DNA of 45,273 bases, taken from the NCBI GenBank assembly GCA_030532905.1, contig JAUNKE010000010.1, positions 1 to 45,273 of the forward strand, given 5' to 3'. The notes beneath the pieces are model-generated. The model made no database searches. It was not told the origin of the DNA and worked only from the letters and a program-made list of their open reading frames with translations. Position numbers and translations under genes: made by a program. Positions 34,944 through 43,467 of the stretch are shown in pieces (the stretch's first letter is position 1; every line of letters begins with the position of its first letter). Origin of the DNA: Peptostreptococcaceae bacterium (GTDB lineage: Bacteria > Bacillota > Clostridia > Peptostreptococcales > Filifactoraceae).

Positions 34944-37058
34944 TTACCGCTCGGATGAATCTTCCTGACTCTTATCCAAGAAAATCATACTTCCCGCCGA
35001 TATACCCAGCGTTGAAGCATTGTGCAAAAATGCGGATGTGTTCGGCGTAATCCATCCGCCAAGCCCCAATCCCAGCAGAAGCGTGTTGAAGCCGACAATA
35101 AATTGGTAATTACGCTGAATTCTTTGCAAAAGTAATTTGCTGATACGACGAATTTTGATAAGATCATACAACGAATTGTTCAGCAAAGTGATATCCGCAA
35201 CTTCTCGCGCAATATCGGAAGCATCTTTCATCGCAACGGATACATTCGCTTTCGCAAGTGCCGGAGAATCATTGATTCCATCGCCCACCATAATAATGGT
35301 TCGACCGCTTTCCTGAAGCGATTCGACAATCAAGGACTTTTGATCCGGCAATACATTCGCGTATAATTTGCTCACACCGAGTTGACGCGCCACTGCAATC
35401 GCGGTTTTTTCGCTGTCACCGGTTATCATAATGATTTCTTTGATGCCGCTTTTCTTGAGCTCGGAAATAACCTGCGCCGCTTCCTCGCGCGGAGGATCCG
35501 AAATGCCGAGCACACCGATCAATTTTCCGCCCACCGCCAAATAAATCGGCGACAGATGTCCCATTTCCTGCTCGATATGTGCCGACAGTTCATCGCTGAC
35601 GGGAATTCCTTCATCGTCCACTACGAAATGACGACTTCCGATAATGGCTCTCTTTTCATTTAATGTCGAAACTATACCATGCGCGACAATATATTCCACT
35701 TCCGCATGATATTCCGGATGGAACAAACTCTCTTGCTCCGCCTGCTTCACAATCGCTCTCGCAACACTGTGCGGGAAATGTTCTTCCAAACATGCCGCAA
35801 TTGTCAAAACTTCATCTCTCGTATATTCGTCAAAAGCGATTACTTTTTCAAGTTTCGGAACCGCCATCGTCAGCGTCCCCGTCTTGTCAAAAACTACGGT
35901 GTCCGCTTCGGCCAATGTCTCAAAAAACTTCCCGCCTTTGACAACGATATGACTCGCTGCCGCCTCACGCATTGCGGAAAGAACCGCAATCGGCGTGGAT
36001 AATTTAATGGCACAGGAATAATCGACCATCAACACCGACAAAGCTTTTGTAAAACTGCGCGACAGCAACCACACGGAACCGAAAAGCAGGAAGTTCAAAG
36101 GAACAATCCTGTCCGCCAGATGCTCCGCCTTGCTTTGAATTCCCGCCTTGAATTGCTCGGAGCGGTCAATCATGTGAATAATATTGGACATGCGGCTGTC
36201 TGAGGTTAAAGAGCGTACCTCGACGGTCAGCGTTCCTTCCTCTACAACCGTTCCGGCAAAAACCGTACCGCCGGATTTCTTTTCAACCGGCAAAGGCTCA
36301 CCCGTCATGGAAGTTTCATTGACAAGCGCCAAGCCATCCACCACCGTTCCGTCAATCGGAATCATACTTCCGGATCGAATTAAAACATGGTCACCCAACT
36401 TGAGCTCTCCAATCGGTATGCTCACTTCCGTTCCGTCAGCGACAATCCAAACTCTATCGATGTCAATCTCCAAGCTTTTCAGCAAATCATGTCTTGCGCG
36501 CGCTTTTGTATATTCAGCCAGCGTATCGGATATCCCGAGCATAAACATAATGGACGCCGCCGTTCCCGGTGATTTATACAAAAATGCCGCAGTTACGGAA
36601 GCCGCATCCAAAACTTCCACATTGATATTCCCTCTGAAAAGGGCTGATAAGCCGTTTTTCAAATACCCGAATGCTCGAACCGCAGTAATTGCCACCCCGA
36701 TCGGCGCCGGTAAAAGTTGTCTCACTACCGTTCGCATAAATATCGAGCGGAAAATTTTGTTTTGATAGTGCAGGTCGATTTCATATTTGCTCTGCTCCTG
36801 ATTCGCAACCGCTTCGGGAAGATTCTCCAGACAAATATCATGAACACGATCCAAAATTTTTGATCGAGCATCCCCCTTGTATAGAATCAGCAATCCGCCG
36901 TTTAAGTGGCTTGAAGTCACCGACTCCACCCCGTCTATTGAAAGAAGCAGAGACGCGATACCATATCCCTGCTCTTTTGTAAACGCATATTTTCCAAAAC
37001 GCAACCTTAGCCTGTCATCCTTGTCATAAATGATTTGATATTTTGGAAGAGCCGACAT
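34944..37058 (-). CDS. Heavy-metal P1B-type ATPase with YSC membrane motif
   Basis: A 704-residue metal-transporting ATPase. The N terminus (about 1-75) is an HMA-like domain without the CxxC metal site. Then come membrane helices, the actuator loop with TGEPLPVEK, the transmembrane metal motif, the phosphorylation site DKTGTLT (Asp391) and hinge GDGINDSPALAKA. The motif that is CPC, SPC or CPH in most P1B pumps reads YSCAIKLSTP here (347-349), so the usual proline is absent. Metal specificity cannot be assigned. The start is the ATG one base after the stop of the small upstream gene, with AGAGG upstream; an in-frame ATG 11 codons earlier lies within that gene. Confidence 0.9.
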   Translation of the reverse strand: MSALPKYQIIYDKDDRLRLRFGKYAFTKEQGYGIASLLLSIDGVESVTSSHLNGGLLILYKGDARSKILDRVHDICLENLPEAVANQEQSKYEIDLHYQNKIFRSIFMRTVVRQLLPAPIGVAITAVRAFGYLKNGLSALFRGNINVEVLDAASVTAAFLYKSPGTAASIMFMLGISDTLAEYTKARARHDLLKSLEIDIDRVWIVADGTEVSIPIGELKLGDHVLIRSGSMIPIDGTVVDGLALVNETSMTGEPLPVEKKSGGTVFAGTVVEEGTLTVEVRSLTSDSRMSNIIHMIDRSEQFKAGIQSKAEHLADRIVPLNFLLFGSVWLLSRSFTKALSVLMVDYSCAIKLSTPIAVLSAMREAAASHIVVKGGKFFETLAEADTVVFDKTGTLTMAVPKLEKVIAFDEYTRDEVLTIAACLEEHFPHSVARAIVKQAEQESLFHPEYHAEVEYIVAHGIVSTLNEKRAIIGSRHFVVDDEGIPVSDELSAHIEQEMGHLSPIYLAVGGKLIGVLGISDPPREEAAQVISELKKSGIKEIIMITGDSEKTAIAVARQLGVSKLYANVLPDQKSLIVESLQESGRTIIMVGDGINDSPALAKANVSVAMKDASDIAREVADITLLNNSLYDLIKIRRISKLLLQRIQRNYQFIVGFNTLLLGLGLGGWITPNTSAFLHNASTLGISAGSMIFLDKSQEDSSER

Positions 37059-37059
37059 C

Positions 37060-37287
37060 TTAGACCTCTGTTTCTCTTGCTGCAGCCTCAACTACGATAT
37101 CTTCCGCTTCTTCGCGCATATTTTGAATCGCTTCTTGGGCATCATGCTGCAATTTCATTCCTTTAGCCAATGTGTTTACCATCATTTCTCTCGTTTTAGG
37201 GCTCTTTGCAATTTGAATCCCCGCAACCGTTGCCGCAATCCCCGCTACAAAACTCCACGCATTGTCTTTTCTACAAAAAAATCTCAT
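37060..37287 (-). CDS. DUF6110-like small protein paired with the P1B ATPase
   Basis: A 75-residue protein with one hydrophobic segment (WSFVAGIAATVAGIQIA) followed by a charged amphipathic helix. It matches the pattern of DUF6110 proteins, which sit in front of P1B ATPases in many Firmicutes. A partner or accessory role is inferred from this repeated linkage. The start is the ATG after AAGGAGG; 38 further upstream codons in frame have no ribosome site. Its stop is one base from the ATPase ATG. Confidence 0.75.
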   Translation of the reverse strand: MRFFCRKDNAWSFVAGIAATVAGIQIAKSPKTREMMVNTLAKGMKLQHDAQEAIQNMREEAEDIVVEAAARETEV

Positions 37288-37332
37288 ATTTATCCTCCTT
37301 ATTAGAAACAAAAATTTTATTATTAATGCTAG

Positions 37333-37359
37333 GTTATACCAATCCGATTTTTTTGTCAA
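37333..37359 (-). promoter_or_regulatory. Promoter of the P1B ATPase operon
   Basis: TTGACA and an extended -10 (TGG-TATAAC) on the minus strand with a short 15-base spacer, 45 bases before the start codon. The sub-optimal spacer may mean activator dependence, as in MerR-type metal promoters, though those have long spacers. Confidence 0.45.
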
Positions 37360-37711
37360 TAGTTTGAAAAATACACAGAATATATTTAGAAATGTTAACA
37401 TCAGAAAACTATGTTATCCTTGAAAAACCAAGTTATTCCGACAAAACCGAATCAGTTTCGGTTAACTTTCAGACAGCTACATACATCCAGGGAAATTTTA
37501 CATCAAAATCTTGATTTGAATCCGAAATCAAAAAAATCTCTTCCTTATCTATATCGTAATATAGCGTAGAAAAATCAACAAAGCTTAATATGCTCCATTA
37601 TTTTCGAAGCAACGAATCGGAGAAATCGAAGGCGCAATTATGAAGCACCGTAAGGCAAGCGTACCGATCAAACTCCACAACGACTTGACACGACCAACTG
37701 CATCAAAGCGG
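37360..37711. other. Intergenic region between divergent operons
   Basis: About 350 bases without a supported gene. An imperfect inverted repeat AACCGAA/TTCGGTT lies near 37444-37462. Nothing else was recognised. Confidence 0.4.
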
Positions 37712-37740
37712 GCGACAAAAAAGAAATTGTGTGATACAAT
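37712..37740 (+). promoter_or_regulatory. Promoter of the DUF3343-DUF951 genes
   Basis: GCGACA, 17 bases, TACAAT with a TGTGA extension, 25 bases before the start codon of the DUF3343 gene. Confidence 0.5.
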
Positions 37741-37765
37741 TATCTTAAAAACAGAAGGGGTAATT

Positions 37766-38023
37766 ATGTATCTGGTCAGCTTAAAATCAACTCATCATGC
37801 TATGATGCTGGAGCATATATGTAAAACACAACAACTTGCATCCATTACGATTCCAACACCGCGCGCAATTTCAAAAAGCTGCGGAATGAGTATTAAACTT
37901 CAGCAAGATATTGAACTCGAACAATTGATTTCAATCTTGGAAGAAAACAATCTGCAAGTTGTCGGCGTATTTACAGTCGGTGATAATTCGTTGGAGCGAG
38001 TATATACCAATATGGAGGAATGA
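37766..38023 (+). CDS. DUF3343 family protein
   Basis: An 85-residue protein. Its middle, ITIPTPRAISKSCGMSIKL, is the DUF3343 signature; these are sometimes called putative Se/S-carrier-like proteins because they accompany sulfur and selenium genes. The single conserved cysteine follows the proline-rich loop. The start with AAGGGG upstream gives the family length; upstream in-frame ATG at 37640 lies before the promoter. Its stop overlaps the ATG of the DUF951 gene. Confidence 0.85.
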   Translation: MYLVSLKSTHHAMMLEHICKTQQLASITIPTPRAISKSCGMSIKLQQDIELEQLISILEENNLQVVGVFTVGDNSLERVYTNMEE

Positions 38024-38235
38024 TGAAAAAACCAATGAAATTGTCCATCGGTGACATTGTAACAACCAAAAAAAGTCATCCCTGCGGTGGAAATGAATTT
38101 ACATTGACGCGAGTGGGAATGGATATTCGAATGAAATGTCATACTTGCGGGAAAGAAATCTGGATTGAGCGTCCCGATTTGGAAAAACGAATCAAAAAAT
38201 TGATAAGCGTCGATAATCCGCCGAGCGAATCTTAG
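38023..38235 (+). CDS. DUF951 family protein
   Basis: A 70-residue protein with the DUF951 pattern: LSIGDIVTTKKSHPCGGNEF and a CHTCGKEIWIERPDLEKR ending. The three cysteines suggest a small zinc site. The family is widespread in Firmicutes, and its function is unknown. ATG codons at 38020 and 38023 are both in frame; the second has better spacing from GGAGG. It is coupled to the DUF3343 gene by overlap. Confidence 0.9.
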   Translation: MKKPMKLSIGDIVTTKKSHPCGGNEFTLTRVGMDIRMKCHTCGKEIWIERPDLEKRIKKLISVDNPPSES

Positions 38236-38392
38236 ACTGGCATCAGAATTATTAAATGCTTTTTCGATGTTGAAATTGAGAAATCTCACAAGAATTCCTT
38301 GGAAGATCTAAATACAAAGAACGGAAGAAATTTGGACGAGATGTTCAAAAGGCGCTAAATATTCCACAACAAAACTAAAGATAGGATAAAAT

Positions 38393-39004
38393 ATGCAATT
38401 TATATTCCAAACTTCGAATATTGACACCAAAAATGCGGAGTTGCAAATCGCCCGAATTCTTGAGCAAAGAGCAAAAAGTAAATCCGCAAAATCATTTTTT
38501 CAGCAAAGCTCCGACGCACAAAATGCCAAAAACAAATGGTTCAGCATAAAATCATTCAGCATCTTTTCACTGATATGCGGATTGATATTGCTGATTTATT
38601 CTCTGCGCTCAACCGATGAGCTGCTCATGTTGTTTCTAATGGGACTGCTGCTTACAACAAATGGAGTTTCCATGCTTTTTTTGGACAGAAGCAAAAGAAA
38701 TATGTTCAAAAAAGGAGCAAGAGCACTTGTAGAAGGCTTGAAGGATGCGAGCGGCGCACAAATTGTTTTTGAAGAAAAAGGATTTTCATTTCCGGAATCG
38801 GAAGTCATTCCTTATGACAAAATACAAAAAATTTTTGAAAGCGAAGATTTGATGGTTATTATTCAAGACGGTACATTGATTCTTTTACAAAAGAAAGATT
38901 TAATAAACCAATGCTTTGAGGATTTTGCCGAATTTATGAAGTCCATCTTGGCGGAGAAATGGATTTTCGTTCCATCGAGCGAAATTAAAAACGGGACACA
39001 ATGA
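38393..39004 (+). CDS. YcxB-like membrane protein
   Basis: A 203-residue protein with two adjacent membrane helices at about residues 52-95 (FSIFSLICGLILLIYSL and LLMLFLMGLLLTTNGVSML), then a small beta-rich domain of YcxB type (VIPYDKIQKIFESEDLMVII, LLQKKDL). Function unknown. It is preceded by 157 bases with no gene, and its ribosome site is AGGA. folD follows 45 bases downstream. Confidence 0.75.
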   Translation: MQFIFQTSNIDTKNAELQIARILEQRAKSKSAKSFFQQSSDAQNAKNKWFSIKSFSIFSLICGLILLIYSLRSTDELLMLFLMGLLLTTNGVSMLFLDRSKRNMFKKGARALVEGLKDASGAQIVFEEKGFSFPESEVIPYDKIQKIFESEDLMVIIQDGTLILLQKKDLINQCFEDFAEFMKSILAEKWIFVPSSEIKNGTQ

Positions 39005-39049
39005 ATCACTTCATTATTATTCATTATCATAATAAATTGAGGAGGATAT

Positions 39050-39889
39050 ATGGACAAATTACTTTTAGGAAAAAATGTTGCGGACCAATTGAAAGAGGAA
39101 ATCAAAGTTCGCGTCGAAAACTTCAAGAAAAATCAAATTGAGCCGAAGCTATGCATTCTTCGCGTAGGCGAAAAGCCCGACGATATCGCATATCAAAGAG
39201 GTGCCACCAAAACGATGGAAGAACTCGGCATTGCAATTGAAGCAATCGAATTGCCGAACGATTGTACGACCGAGCAATTGAGCGATGTAATGCAAAAACT
39301 CAATGACGACAACAAGGTGCACGGCGTTTTGATGCTCCGACCTTTGCCAAACCATATCGACGAAAACAAAATTCGCAACCAAATCCACTTGGATAAAGAT
39401 GTGGATTGTATGTCCGAACTGGCACTCGCGGGCGTTCTCGAGCCGAAGAAAGCGAAGAAAAAGCCTTGTACTCCGCAAGCGGTTATCGAAATCCTGAAGC
39501 ATTACAACATTCCAATGAGCGGAAAAAACACCGTCGTATTGGGACGCTCCACCGTTATCGGAAAACCGGTGGCTTTGCTGTTGACGGATGAAAACGCAAC
39601 CGTCACTCTTTGCCACAGCAAGACGGCGGATCTTGCAAAAGTATGCCAATCCGCAGACATTTTGGTATCCGCTATCGGTAAGGCGAAATTTGTGATAGCT
39701 GATTTTGTAAAGGAAGGCGCCGTCGTTGTGGATGTAGGAATCAACTTTGATGAAAACGGAAAGATGGTGGGCGATGTTGATATCGATGCCGTTATGGACA
39801 AAGTTGCCGGCATCACTCCGGTTCCAAGAGGCGTCGGATCCGTGACAACCACCGTGCTTGCCATGAATCTGTTGAGCACCATTAAATAA
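39050..39889 (+). CDS. folD: Methylenetetrahydrofolate dehydrogenase/cyclohydrolase
   Basis: FolD interconverts methylene-, methenyl- and formyl-tetrahydrofolate. The 279-residue protein has the catalytic Tyr/Lys in AYQRGATKTMEELGI, LRPLPNHID, the DVDCM segment, the NAD(P) motif GRSTVIGKPVALLL and a C-terminal PVPRGVGSVTTTVLAMNL. The last motif usually reads PVPGGVGPMT, so this is a diverged branch. Ribosome site AGGAGGA. A patatin gene follows 14 bases later. Confidence 0.95.
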   Translation: MDKLLLGKNVADQLKEEIKVRVENFKKNQIEPKLCILRVGEKPDDIAYQRGATKTMEELGIAIEAIELPNDCTTEQLSDVMQKLNDDNKVHGVLMLRPLPNHIDENKIRNQIHLDKDVDCMSELALAGVLEPKKAKKKPCTPQAVIEILKHYNIPMSGKNTVVLGRSTVIGKPVALLLTDENATVTLCHSKTADLAKVCQSADILVSAIGKAKFVIADFVKEGAVVVDVGINFDENGKMVGDVDIDAVMDKVAGITPVPRGVGSVTTTVLAMNLLSTIK

Positions 39890-39903
39890 TCGGAAGGTAG
39901 AAT

Positions 39904-40755
39904 ATGAAAAAAGGACTTGTTGTAGAAGGTGGCGCGATGCGAGCAGTGTTCGTAAGCGGTTGTATGGATGCGCTCTTGGACAACAATATTGAATTTGACT
40001 ACTTCATTGGCGTTTCCGCAGGACTCGCCAATGGAGCGTCCTTTATATCCAAACAACCCAAACGAAATATCGAAATAGCGACCGAATTTTGCAATGACAA
40101 AAGATATATGGGATTTCGAAACTTTTTTGACAGACAGAACAAAAGCTACTTCGGAATCGATTTTATGTTTCGGGTCATCCCGCAGATACTTAAACCATTT
40201 GACTATGAAACTTTCAACAATTTCAGCGGCGAAGTCATCGCCGTGGTATCCAATGTAGAAACCGGGAAAGCGGAATATCATAATTTGCTGGGCAATCCGC
40301 ATCAGGAAGACTTTCTGATTGCCAGCTGCTCTCTGCCGATGATGTTTCCCGTTCGAACCATCGACGGAAAAGATTATTTGGACGGCGGTCTTTGTGACCC
40401 GATTCCAATTCGTCGCGCCATTGAAGACGGTTGTGACAAAATTCTGGTTCTGCTTACCCGCGAATACGGCTATCTTAAAAAAGCGGAATTCGCAGACCGC
40501 GCCATTATCAAGCTTCTTAAAAATAAGACAAAATTCGTCAATGCGATTTTGCGTCGTCCTAAAGTCTATAATTACAGCATGGATATTGTGGATCGTTTGG
40601 AGGCAAGCGGAAAAATCAAAGTAGTGCGCCCGAAATGCACCAAAGATTTTTCGCGCACTGAAAAAGATGTCGACAAAATGTGGAAATTATATCACGAAGG
40701 CTATCAGGCCGTTGTCAATCGAATCGACGAAATCCGAGAATATTTCAACCAATAG
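39904..40755 (+). CDS. Patatin-like phospholipase
   Basis: A 283-residue cytoplasmic lipid acyl hydrolase of the YjjU/YlbK-like group. The oxyanion motif GGAMRAVFVSG, the nucleophile elbow GVSAGLANG (Ser about 41) and the catalytic Asp in DGGLCDPIP complete the Ser-Asp dyad. No signal peptide. Substrate is unknown. It is tightly linked between folD and apbE. Confidence 0.92.
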   Translation: MKKGLVVEGGAMRAVFVSGCMDALLDNNIEFDYFIGVSAGLANGASFISKQPKRNIEIATEFCNDKRYMGFRNFFDRQNKSYFGIDFMFRVIPQILKPFDYETFNNFSGEVIAVVSNVETGKAEYHNLLGNPHQEDFLIASCSLPMMFPVRTIDGKDYLDGGLCDPIPIRRAIEDGCDKILVLLTREYGYLKKAEFADRAIIKLLKNKTKFVNAILRRPKVYNYSMDIVDRLEASGKIKVVRPKCTKDFSRTEKDVDKMWKLYHEGYQAVVNRIDEIREYFNQ

Positions 40756-40764
40756 GAGAAGATC

Positions 40765-41811
40765 TTGAAAAAATATATTGTTCTATTTATTTCTCTACTT
40801 CTGGTCGCATGCTCGAGCGCCAAGCCTTCTTCCGATGCGGTGCGTGTTGACCGGGAAGCATTTGCGCTGGACACCGTCATCCAACTTTCGATATGGACCA
40901 ATGACGATATTAGCGAAGAAGAAGCGCAAAAAATCTTGAGCGATGGCGAAAAACTCTGCCGAGATTACGAAAATATGTTCAGCAAATCGATTGAAAGCAG
41001 CGATGTTTATCAATTGAATCATGCGAATGGAAAAGAAATTGCGGTTCATCCGCAAACAGCATATTTACTTTCGGAGAGCATTCGTTTCAGCGAATTGAGC
41101 GAAGGCTATTTCGACATTACCATTTTACCGATCAAAGAGCTTTGGGATTTCAAAGCCGAAAACCCGAAGGTTCCATCGCAGGAGTCCATCGATAATGAGC
41201 TTAAAAAAGTGGATTATCGAAATATAAAAATAGGCGAAAAGGCCGCTCTAAAAAATGACCCGAAGGCAGAGGGTACGAATATTTCTCTACAAAACGGAGC
41301 CATGATTGACCTTGGCGGAATCGCGAAGGGATATATCGCCGATGAGCTCGCTCGTCTTTTCAAGGAAAAAGGCGTGAACAAAGGCATTATCAATCTGGGC
41401 GGCAACATCCTGATGGTTGGAGAAAAAGAGCCCGGCACTCCTTGGCGCGTCGGAATTCAAGACCCCGGCGGAGCACAAAACAGCTTTGTCGGCTCGGTTG
41501 AAATTCGCAATCAATCCGTCGTGACATCCGGCGTGTATGAGCGCTTTTTTGAGCAGGACGGGAAGGTCTATCATCATTTGCTTGATCCGTTTGAAGGAAG
41601 ACCGGCTGACAACGGTCTGGTATCCGTAACCATTCTGTCCGACAAATCATCGGACGGCGACGCTTTGAGTACCGCTTGTTTCGTACTCGGTCTTGAAAAA
41701 GGAATGGAGCTTGCCGAAAAGCTTGACGGAATCGAAGCCATCTTCATCACAACTGATGGAAATTTTCACCAAACAAGCGGTGTGGAAAAATATAAATTTG
41801 AGAAAAACTGA
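40765..41811 (+). CDS. apbE: FAD:protein FMN transferase (lipoprotein)
   Basis: ApbE attaches FMN covalently to threonine in target proteins such as Rnf/Nqr subunits. The 348-residue protein has signal LLLVAC (lipidated Cys about 16), the FAD-binding/metal region IDLGGIAKGYIADEL, NLGGNI and the C-terminal DGDALSTACFVLG motif with the metal-binding Asp. It starts with TTG; AGGAG is placed six bases upstream. It ends the folD-patatin-apbE operon. No Rnf target genes are in the window. Confidence 0.93.
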   Translation: MKKYIVLFISLLLVACSSAKPSSDAVRVDREAFALDTVIQLSIWTNDDISEEEAQKILSDGEKLCRDYENMFSKSIESSDVYQLNHANGKEIAVHPQTAYLLSESIRFSELSEGYFDITILPIKELWDFKAENPKVPSQESIDNELKKVDYRNIKIGEKAALKNDPKAEGTNISLQNGAMIDLGGIAKGYIADELARLFKEKGVNKGIINLGGNILMVGEKEPGTPWRVGIQDPGGAQNSFVGSVEIRNQSVVTSGVYERFFEQDGKVYHHLLDPFEGRPADNGLVSVTILSDKSSDGDALSTACFVLGLEKGMELAEKLDGIEAIFITTDGNFHQTSGVEKYKFEKN

Positions 41812-41819
41812 TATGAAAA

Positions 41820-42043
41820 CAATCTCTGATTAAATGGATTATAGAATTTTTACAAAAGAAGCCGTTTTGAATTTCGAGAATTGAGGCGTTTCTAATGAAA
41901 TCAAGAAAAATATCAGCTGAATATACAAAACTTGAGTCTGATTTTATCACTGTGTATCACAAAGTCGGTACAAATTTTTGAAATCATTTGGCGATAAGAT
42001 GTTCGAAGATAATTCTTTATCATCTTATTTGAAAAGCGTATAA
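41820..42043 (+). pseudogene. Possible decayed ORF between apbE and rubrerythrin
   Basis: A frame from 41834 reads MDYRIFTKEAVLNFE, then a stop, then GVSNEIKKNIS and further stops before FLKSFGDKMFEDNSLSSYLK. The opening resembles the effector-binding (GyrI-like) domain start of AraC-type regulators, but the match is short. The opposite strand is also open (41747-41950). It may be a gene remnant or a dispersed repeat. Confidence 0.2.
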
Positions 42044-42049
42044 AAGCCG

Positions 42050-42082
42050 AAAGGTATGAAGTCAATGACCTCATACCTTTTT
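42050..42082 (+). terminator. Terminator of the folD-patatin-apbE operon
   Basis: AAAGGTATGA pairs with TCATACCTTT, with an inner GTC/GAC stem, and the T run continues. It is about 240 bases beyond apbE. Confidence 0.75.
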
Positions 42083-42189
42083 ACATAACCTTTCGCAACA
42101 AGACGACCTTGTTTGCATTTATTAAACCTTAGTATACCTGATGTCAATAGAGATAGCCGTCTCCACCGCCAAATCGCTTAGCCGAGCGA

Positions 42190-42738
42190 TTACCAATTTG
42201 TTGCATGAATTTGGAAATATGCTTGCGGATGCTCGCATACCGGACATTTTGGAGGTGCCTGTTGTGCAACTACAATGTATCCGCAGTTTTCGCAGAACCA
42301 TTCCACTTTTTCTTCACGCTTGAATACTTTTCCTGTTTTGATGTTTTCGTTCAACGCATTGTAACGAGCCTCATGCTCCTTCTCAATTCCGCCGACTTTT
42401 TCAAACAGAAATGCCAATTTGTCGAAGCCTTCTTCCTTCGCTTCTTTTGCCATACGAGCATACATGTCCGTCCACTCGTAATTTTCTCCGGCCGCTGCTG
42501 CCGCCAAGTTTTCCATGGTGTCTTCACTGATTCCGCTTAGCGCTTTGAACCAAAGCTTTGCATGTTCCTTCTCGTTGTTTGCAGTCTCTTCAAAGATATT
42601 TGCAATTTGAACATAACCCGCTTTTCTTGCTACGCTTGCAAAATAAGTATATTTGTTTCTTGCCATCGACTCGCCGGCAAACGCGTCCCAGAGATTTTTT
42701 TCGGTTTTTGTACCTTTTAAATCTTTTCCGTTTAACAT
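42190..42738 (-). CDS. rbr: Rubrerythrin
   Basis: A 182-residue peroxide-reducing protein of anaerobes. The four-helix diiron domain carries the conserved glutamates ([13 protein letters not shown] and [11 protein letters not shown]), and the C-terminal rubredoxin domain has FCENCGY and CPVCEHP. I chose the ATG seven bases after GGAGA; one two codons earlier has no spacing. It lies 47 bases downstream of perR on the same strand, so PerR likely controls it. A short perfect hairpin near 42170-42195 has no T tract. Confidence 0.95.
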   Translation of the reverse strand: MLNGKDLKGTKTEKNLWDAFAGESMARNKYTYFASVARKAGYVQIANIFEETANNEKEHAKLWFKALSGISEDTMENLAAAAAGENYEWTDMYARMAKEAKEEGFDKLAFLFEKVGGIEKEHEARYNALNENIKTGKVFKREEKVEWFCENCGYIVVAQQAPPKCPVCEHPQAYFQIHATNW

Positions 42739-42785
42739 AACCATTCTCCTTTAGTTAATATATTTGAACCCCATCGGGATTCTGC

Positions 42786-43205
42786 CTAATTTTTTTTCTC
42801 TTTTGCCCGGCAATCAGGGCAAATCCCACTAAAAACGATCTCATAACCCAGTATTTCAAAGTCCGAAGTTTCCGCGAGTTGTTTATTTAGCCGAATAATC
42901 TCCTCCAATGCGGAATCGCTGGATGCCGGAGCATCAAAAATCTGTTGACATTGACTACATTTTATATGATTGTGTCGATGTAATTTGTAGTCAAATCGAT
43001 CCGCTCCGTCGTAAATCGAAACCTTGCTGATGTAGCCGTCCTCAACAAGTAGATTTAAGTTCCGATACACAGTACCTCGACTAATCGTTTTGTGTGTCTC
43101 AACGATTTTTTGGTAAATATCCTCTGCCGTGGGGTGGTTGTGTAGACTAAGAACCGCATCGAGTACAAGCTTTCGCTGTATGGTGTTTCTCTTCTGTACA
43201 GCCAT
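42786..43205 (-). CDS. perR: Fur-family peroxide-type repressor (PerR-like)
   Basis: A 139-residue metalloregulator: winged helix (ISRGTVYRNLNLLVEDGYI), regulatory-metal residues in DRFDYKLHRHNHIKC, and structural zinc cysteines in CSQC and CPDC. The residue after CSQC and before the C-terminal helix is Asp (QQIFDAP), as in B. subtilis PerR where Fur has Glu, and the partner gene is rubrerythrin. Both favour PerR over Fur. The palindrome on its promoter suggests autoregulation. Ribosome site AGGG. Confidence 0.88.
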   Translation of the reverse strand: MAVQKRNTIQRKLVLDAVLSLHNHPTAEDIYQKIVETHKTISRGTVYRNLNLLVEDGYISKVSIYDGADRFDYKLHRHNHIKCSQCQQIFDAPASSDSALEEIIRLNKQLAETSDFEILGYEIVFSGICPDCRAKEKKN

Positions 43206-43222
43206 GTTTCCCTCCCGTTCCT

Positions 43223-43243
43223 AAATAGTATCGTTTACTATTT
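43223..43243 (-). promoter_or_regulatory. Palindromic operator at the perR-rbr start site
   Basis: AAATAGTA and TACTATTT (eight-base perfect arms) flank five bases. The element covers the expected transcription start just downstream of the -10, where repressor binding would block initiation. It differs from the canonical PerR box, in arm sequence and spacing. Confidence 0.6.
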
Positions 43244-43245
43244 GA

Positions 43246-43274
43246 GTTTAACAAACCAACCAACAGTTTGTCAA
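43246..43274 (-). promoter_or_regulatory. Promoter of the perR-rbr operon
   Basis: TTGACA (43269-43274), 17 bases, TTAAAC (43246-43251) on the minus strand. Confidence 0.65.
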
Positions 43275-43467
43275 TGCTAATATTTTTTATTTTTCCGTTG
43301 TAAATGTAAACTAAAACCTTTGGCAAAACAACTTTAAGAATTGATGAATAAAACATTACTTTTTAATAAAACAATTTTGTCTCCAAACTTAGTAAATTCA
43401 AATCTTTACGCTTCACTAGTAATATTTTCTAATTCTAGATTCTTAACTTAACCTTTAGTATGGGTTG

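Noticed and set aside
42170..42195. Terminator of rubrerythrin
   Set aside because: AATCGCT/AGCGATT can form a hairpin, but no T tract follows on the minus strand.
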